Source of the DNA: Linnemannia hyalina | Taxonomy: Eukaryota; Mortierellomycota; Mortierellomycetes; Mortierellales; Mortierellaceae | Assembly: GCA_019671135.1 (NCBI GenBank) | Contig: JAHRHY010000011.1 | Coordinates: forward strand, 1,736,001-1,800,000 | DNA: 64,000 nt | Direction of reading: 5' to 3' | In this document: positions 59,299 to 64,000 of the stretch, one piece after another | Layout of the letters: the number at the start of each line of letters is the position of its first letter | Numbering within the stretch: position 1 is the stretch's first letter | Translations under genes and position numbers: made by a program | Notes under the pieces: model-generated | What the model saw: the letters and a program-made list of their open reading frames with translations, nothing else | Databases searched by the model: none | What the model was told of the DNA's origin: nothing

Positions 59299-62086
59299 TT
59301 ACTTGTTGGCAAAGTACTGTTGCACCTTCTCAACCAGCTCAGCCTTCCTGCCTGCTCCAGCTTCACCAACCGACTGCAAGAAATCCTTCAGCGTCGCCAC
59401 CGTCGCCTAACACAATACATCGATGCCAGAATCAATTGTCAGTTTCCCTGCTCGTTGACTTTGACCACATACGAATACGACCAAGAAAACCTCATTGTCC
59501 GAGTAAGTTCACGTTACCTTGTTCAATTGATCGTTGTCGTACTTCTCCCTCATCTCCTGCTGCAATGCTACACCACCCGATGGACCAGGCCGCGCCCGCT
59601 TGGCTGCCGCCACCGACGACTGGTCCGACGGTACCTATTTTTCAATTGATATCACGACCATGTCGGTAAGTAGACGATACAGCCTCGCACATCAAGAACA
59701 AAGACAAGAAAAACAAAACGAAATGATATACATACATATTCAACAGAAGGAGTAACATCTTCTGGCAGCTCTGCTGTCGCTGCCACGTCTCTGAAATGCT
59801 GAATGTATGCGCCCGCCCTCTAGATAACATGCCAAGTCAAGAGAACAAATCGATCAATACCACTGACAGCCCAAACAGCCATCTAAACATTGAGCATCTT
59901 TAGAAAACATCACTTACATCGTAAATTTGCTGAGTCTTGGGAAGAGTCTTGTCGTCAATGTCCATGTCAGTCTGGTTCAGGGCTGTAGCTTGAAGGACCT
60001 TGTAATGCTTTTGGAGGGTTGGGTTCTCATAGTTGTCTGGGTGGAAGCCCCTCTTCATGTTCAGCTTGGAGATAATGGCCTTGCCAGCATTGATCAGCTC
60101 ATCCGATGGTGCGTATTCTGTCAAGATGGGGAGTGGGCGGATATCATCACCCCATGGCAATGGGACGAGCTGCATGCCTGGAGGCACTTCCTGGCCGTTT
60201 GCACCCACCACTTCCATCTACCCGCAATGATAGAATAAACAGTTAGATCAGATTTGTTGGTCTCATTCTAGTAACTCAGACAAAGACAGAAAACTGCTTG
60301 AACATACTTGGGGGATGAGAGCAACGAGACGGGTGCTGTAGTTGGTGCGCTGTGTGAACGAGCAGATAGCCACCTTCTCCATCTCATGCATAGCAATTAA
60401 CAGCGAAGAGAACGCCCGGGTGCTTCCTTCATACGACAACTCGTCCGGGTACAGGAACATGGAATGGCTGAGGTTGTAGTACATCTTCATCGCAGTCTTG
60501 GGCTTGAATCCAATCAGAGCCAGCGCTGGAGGGCCAAACGTCTTCATCGACACAACTTCGTCTTTCTCAAAGATAACCTTTTGACCTCCAAACTCCCAGT
60601 AGTGTTTGAGATCGGCTGCTGTGAGGTACTGGGTAGTGTCGGCACAGATCCAGCTGGTGACCGTTTCAACCTCCCGGACTGCTTCGCCCAGTGTGTAGAC
60701 ATTCCTGTGAAGGCCCTTAGCTTGTGTCGAGACGAGGTTGTATCCTTTGACTCCGATTTCCAAATTCGCTGACAGTTTGAATGGGATGTTGAAGAGTGAG
60801 CGCTTCTTGACCTCTTTGCGCCTGACACGTTGGAGGAGTTCCCCCAGCTTGGCTGTCGTTTGTTCTTCCTGACTCTGACTCTCCTCATCATCATCTACAG
60901 AATCCAGCAAGATGTCCTATCACATGAAAGACAAAGCAGAAGGTATATATATATTAGAGCCGAGTTATCAGACTCAGATGAGTCGCGTACAATCTTGCGA
61001 CATTAAGACCTTACCTTATAAAAGTTTGTGCGGAGGAACTTTTGCATGGGCTTGTCCATATCAAAGAGCTCAATCTTGATACCAAACTCCTGAAGATCCT
61101 TGGCTCGGACTTTAGATGCGCTCCTCAGACTGATATCGTTGGAGTGTGGGTCGTCCTCGTTCGTGAACAGGAACAATCGCTTCGATCCGATTCTCTGTGC
61201 ACTACGCAACACCAAAACAACAAAATGACAATGATAAATAATGCTGCAAAGTGGTTACCTCGCGTTCCCATTACGATCATGCGGACAAAAATGTATTTCG
61301 TACCTTCCACCAAACATATTCGTAGCCGTCCAGAACATCTCTCCAAGCGTGTAATCCCCATTGCTTGTGCCAAACTCCTCGTCAAAGTTGGTCCTCTCTA
61401 GGAAAGGGGAAGAAGTTGTCAAAATAGGACATCGAGTCATTTTTCGCGTGTCTCTTCATCAAGCCCTGCGAGCGCAATAAAGAAAGACCACAAACAACGC
61501 ACTTACGTTCTTCGATGGCCTCCAGCTGCTGGATTTTTCCCACATCCGGGACATCCAGGTCCTGGAGCACGTAAATATGTGCAAAGTTGTTTGCGTTCTT
61601 GGCTTGTCTCTATAGGTAGTCATCGATTTAATCATCATCTATCAGTCTGCTGAAAAAAGGCTCCTTCGAACAAAGCAATCATTCTTCGAGGGAATAACTT
61701 ACGGTGCCATAGAGGACGACGCCAATGAGGTCAGAGTCAGAGCTAATAATCTTGTTGAGCTGAACCTGCTTGGCGCACTTGATGGCCGTATAGAAGGGGA
61801 TATCACCTTCTTCGTCTGGTTGAAGCATGGCTGGTGAGCAGTCTATCACGAACAGGATACTGTCCCTGCTACTCCATTGTGTCTATTGACGAGACAAGTC
61901 AGTACCAGAGTTATTATATATGCTTAGAATTTCTCGTTCGAATGTGGGGTTTAACGCGCTTTTTGTTCCCTGCGTAAGAATGCATGGTGGTGTTTTTACC
62001 TCCTGGGCATCGGTGAGAATGTTGTCGTCGAGATCCTCATCCCCTTCGTCTTCATTCCTGCTTCTCCAACTGGATGACGCTGACAT
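59299..62086 (-). CDS. KU70: Ku70 DNA end-binding protein
   Basis: Ten exons (62086-62000, 61882-61703, 61609-61507, 61397-61304, 61201-61015, 60916-60308, 60217-59918, 59819-59736, 59634-59518, 59406-59299) give 1869 bases, 622 aa, the expected size. The N-terminal vWA-like domain has SRDSILFVIDCSPAML, KIISSDSDLIGVVLYGT, IYVLQDLD and RLFLFTNEDDPHSND. The central Ku beta-barrel includes LGELLQRVRRKEVKKRSLFN, GQKVIFEKDEVVSMKTFGPP and GFKPKTAMKMYYNLSHSMFL. A bridge (SDELINAGKAIISKLNMK) and a basic nuclear-signal-like stretch (AAAKRARPG) lead to a C-terminal SAP domain (ATLKDFLQSVGEAGAGRKAE), which marks it as Ku70 rather than Ku80. With Ku80 it loads non-homologous end joining and helps protect telomeres. 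Ku80 is not in the window. Confidence 0.95.
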
Positions 62087-62415
62087 TGTTTGAAAAGGAG
62101 CGTTGGATGTTTGTTTGTCCTGTGAGGGGATGTGAGTTTGTGAGTGAGTGAGCGAGTACGTGGATGGTGGCAACAAGTGGGTGATGAGTACGGAAAGAAA
62201 AAGGAGTCAAGAAGGCTGTTTTACCCTTTTATTTCGGCCCAGAGTTTGATCAAAAAAATGGTGGCAAAAATGATTTCGTTCGTTTATTGGGATAACTTCA
62301 AGAGCAAAAGCAAGAGCAAGGCGGAGCGCTGTTTTTGAATGCAAGTTCTCCCTGGCGAAAATGCATTCGTGAATTTTTTATTCTGTTTTCTGGGTGTGCT
62401 TTTGTGCGCTTGAGT

Positions 62416-62446
<31 letters not shown>

Positions 62447-62759
62447 CTTGCAGGCTGCCAAAGTAAAGATAGCGCTATGGAAAATACATATGTGACTTTT
62501 GTGAAGAGTAATAAAAAGCAAAAAGAATAGATAGAGGGATTGGTCGATTCAAACGCAAAAATGGAGAAGGGCAAGCGGTAGAATCAAAAAAGAGGAAAAG
62601 TTGCCTGTCCTTTTGATCGCTACACTAAAGCTCATTCTCGCAAGGGGTTCAAGACATTGTGCGCCAAAGGTAAAAAAAAAAAGTAAAAAGAGAGAGGAAT
62701 AACGCCTCTCTCTCTCCTGTTGGGTCCAGGGAGAGGAGAGAGAGAAAAGGAATCCTCGC
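62087..62759. other. Intergenic region upstream of Ku70
   Basis: Between the stop of the CCCH gene and the start of Ku70, both on the minus strand. Contains a TG microsatellite (about 62418-62446) and a TCTCTC stretch near 62706-62720. No gene is supportable. Confidence 0.6.
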
Positions 62760-63855
62760 TCAGATCTCAAAGTCATTTTGGGAGGTCGTGATATAACGAG
62801 CCAGCTTGGCAATCCACTCGGCATCGCACTCATCTTCGACGAGTGCACCCTGCTGCTGCAAGAGTCCCGCCATAGCCTGACTCTGGCTCTGTTCTTGACT
62901 CTGGCTCAAGTCCTGAATCTGATCCTGGTTCTCATCAGAGTTGCCGGCGTTGGTGCTATGAGTCAGGTTGTTGTGGAGGGGCTGCCAGATACCGCGGGGA
63001 GTCATCCAGGGAGGACCAACAGCACCAGCCGGTCGGACGGCAAGATCAGGGTCAAACATGCCGTACTCATTGTAGTGCGGGAGCAGGTCAAAGATATTGC
63101 GGTGCTGGGCGGGATGGCCACCATCGGTAGGGATTTCGGGCGGCGGGTAAGAGATACCCATTCGTCGCTGGCGCCGCATCGAGACTGGCACCGGCTGCTG
63201 CTGCGGTCCTTGATTCATAAACTCGTGGGGATCGTTCGACATGGGTGGGGCGAAGACCTGTTGAGGGTACAATGAAGTAAGTGGGTTGGCGCCGTCCATA
63301 GCCATGCTCATGCTAAAGCCCATAGGCTCCGCAAAGAAAAATCCCTGCTCGAGACCGCCCATCCTGGGAGGCACCTCCAACCCTTCCATGTAGGTATAGA
63401 TGCAAGGATCTGACATTGCTCTGGCACGGTCCATCTTGGAGTAGTCAGTAAATTGCTGGGCAGGAGTTGCTGTTCCAGAGTTTGGATAGGAAGTTGAGGA
63501 AGGTGCAGTCGAGCTCTGGGTCTGGTGGTTGCTAAGCATCTGAGCGAGCATCTGGTGGGGGACTTGGCTTAGAACCTGGGCGGGAAGCTGGTTGGGCACA
63601 TGAGTGGGCACTTGAGTGGGAGTTGGTGCTAGTGGCTGATTGGATGGCGCCATTTGAGCAGGAGTCTTGCGGAAGAGGGATGGGGGGAGGGAGACGCGAG
63701 CCTCTTCTGGGTGGTGGATGAAAGTGCAGCGGTCGTTGTATTTGCAAAAGCCCTGGGACTGGAAGCTGGTGCAGAGCTGTGTTTTGTAGCGAGGATGGCG
63801 GCTCACATGCTGGAGCTCTGCGATAGAGTGGGCGAACTGGCAGTTGTCTCCGTAT
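62760..63855 (-). CDS. Tandem CCCH zinc-finger protein (TTP/TIS11 type), 5' end outside window
   Basis: The last exon (63855-62760, ending in a stop) encodes 365 residues. It opens in the middle of the first finger (RYGDNCQFAHSIAELQ), then has the TIS11 lead-in YKTQLC and a complete second finger, CTSFQSQGFCKYNDRCTFIH, spaced C-x8-C-x5-C-x3-H. Spacing between fingers is that of the tandem TTP/TIS11 domain, which binds AU-rich elements in mRNA 3' ends and promotes decay. The rest is a long P/Q/S/M-rich tail with a weakly conserved end (DAEWIAKLARYITTSQNDFEI). The exon before it, which must supply the first two cysteines, was not found between 63856 and 64000; an intron probably reaches past the edge. 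Confidence 0.9.
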
Positions 63856-64000
63856 CTATCCGAATGTTGATGAGAGTAGGGGTTGATAAAAGAAATGATC
63901 AGTAGCCTTTCATAATCCATACATTCACTGTCCACAGTTATCCCACTGCTCATATGATTGCGCACGTCTTCTCTCACGCAGCTTAAACGATTGTCACTTT

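Noticed and set aside
59441..59517. Plus-strand exon-like stretch ending CCGA|GTAAG inside the Ku70 gene
   Set aside because: It falls in Ku70 intron 9; Ku70 exons 9 and 10 on the minus strand join in phase without it, and the stretch shows no domain.
59299..62086. Ku80 as the identity of the Ku gene
   Set aside because: A C-terminal SAP-type exon, Ku70-like wording of the vWA domain and a total of 622 residues favour Ku70.
1..64000. CRISPR array, prokaryotic defence island or biosynthetic gene cluster
   Set aside because: No spaced direct repeats of CRISPR type; genes are intron-bearing eukaryotic housekeeping genes with no shared pathway.

Overview
The window is nuclear DNA of a filamentous fungus, most likely an early-diverging one. 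Mortierellomycotina (Mortierella/Linnemannia type) is my best guess, inferred from the overall character and not proven. The reasons are: spliced protein genes with many short GT-AG introns (mostly 50-330 bp), CT-rich leaders, many CAG/CAA-coded glutamine tracts and A/T homopolymers, and a gene set of Opisthokont type (STK32/YANK kinase, paraoxonase-like protein, PDCD5, indoleamine dioxygenase, Furry/Tao3, Ku70, STN1). There is no bacterial-style operon, no rRNA and no convincing intact tRNA. I rebuilt every gene model by hand from splice sites. Exon phases and lengths were checked so that each model is an uninterrupted multiple of three.

Layout, left to right. 1-2451: repeat-rich non-coding DNA. 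2452-3673 (+): small orphan spliced gene. 4748-5010: possible tRNA-derived SINE relic. 5242-7647 (-): vacuolar-type amino-acid transporter. 8902-13191 (-): STK32/YANK-type kinase with a DFN motif. 13192-18461: a 5.3 kb region with no supportable gene. 18462-22301 (-): six-bladed Kelch protein, with the exons matching the blades. 23428-25584 (-): paraoxonase/arylesterase-like membrane protein. 27186-30506 (-): long amphipathic-helix (LEA/apolipoprotein-like) membrane-anchored protein. 31527-33040 (+): cyclin L. 33265-34907 (+): F-box protein. 35861-45373 (-): the 2872-residue Furry/Tao3/Mor2 scaffold. 47849-50515 (+): indoleamine 2,3-dioxygenase. 51203-54271 (-): Vps27 (ESCRT-0). 54586-56153 (-): STN1 telomere-capping protein. 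56406-57647 (+): PDCD5. 57955-58929 (-): BolA2/Fra2. 59299-62086 (-): Ku70. 62760-63855 (-): 3' part of a tandem CCCH zinc-finger protein cut by the window edge.

Functionally this is a housekeeping neighbourhood, not a cluster for one pathway. Loose themes are polarity and growth control (Furry, Kelch, STK32), endosome/vacuole function (Vps27, amino-acid transporter) and chromosome-end/DNA repair (STN1 and Ku70 about 3.1 kb apart). I did not find a defence system, biosynthetic cluster or intact transposon. The best candidates for something undescribed are the LEA/apolipoprotein-like anchored protein, the paraoxonase-like protein with altered active-site positions, the lysine-glycine repeat inside STN1, the orphan gene near 3 kb, the SINE-like relic and the 5.3 kb gap.
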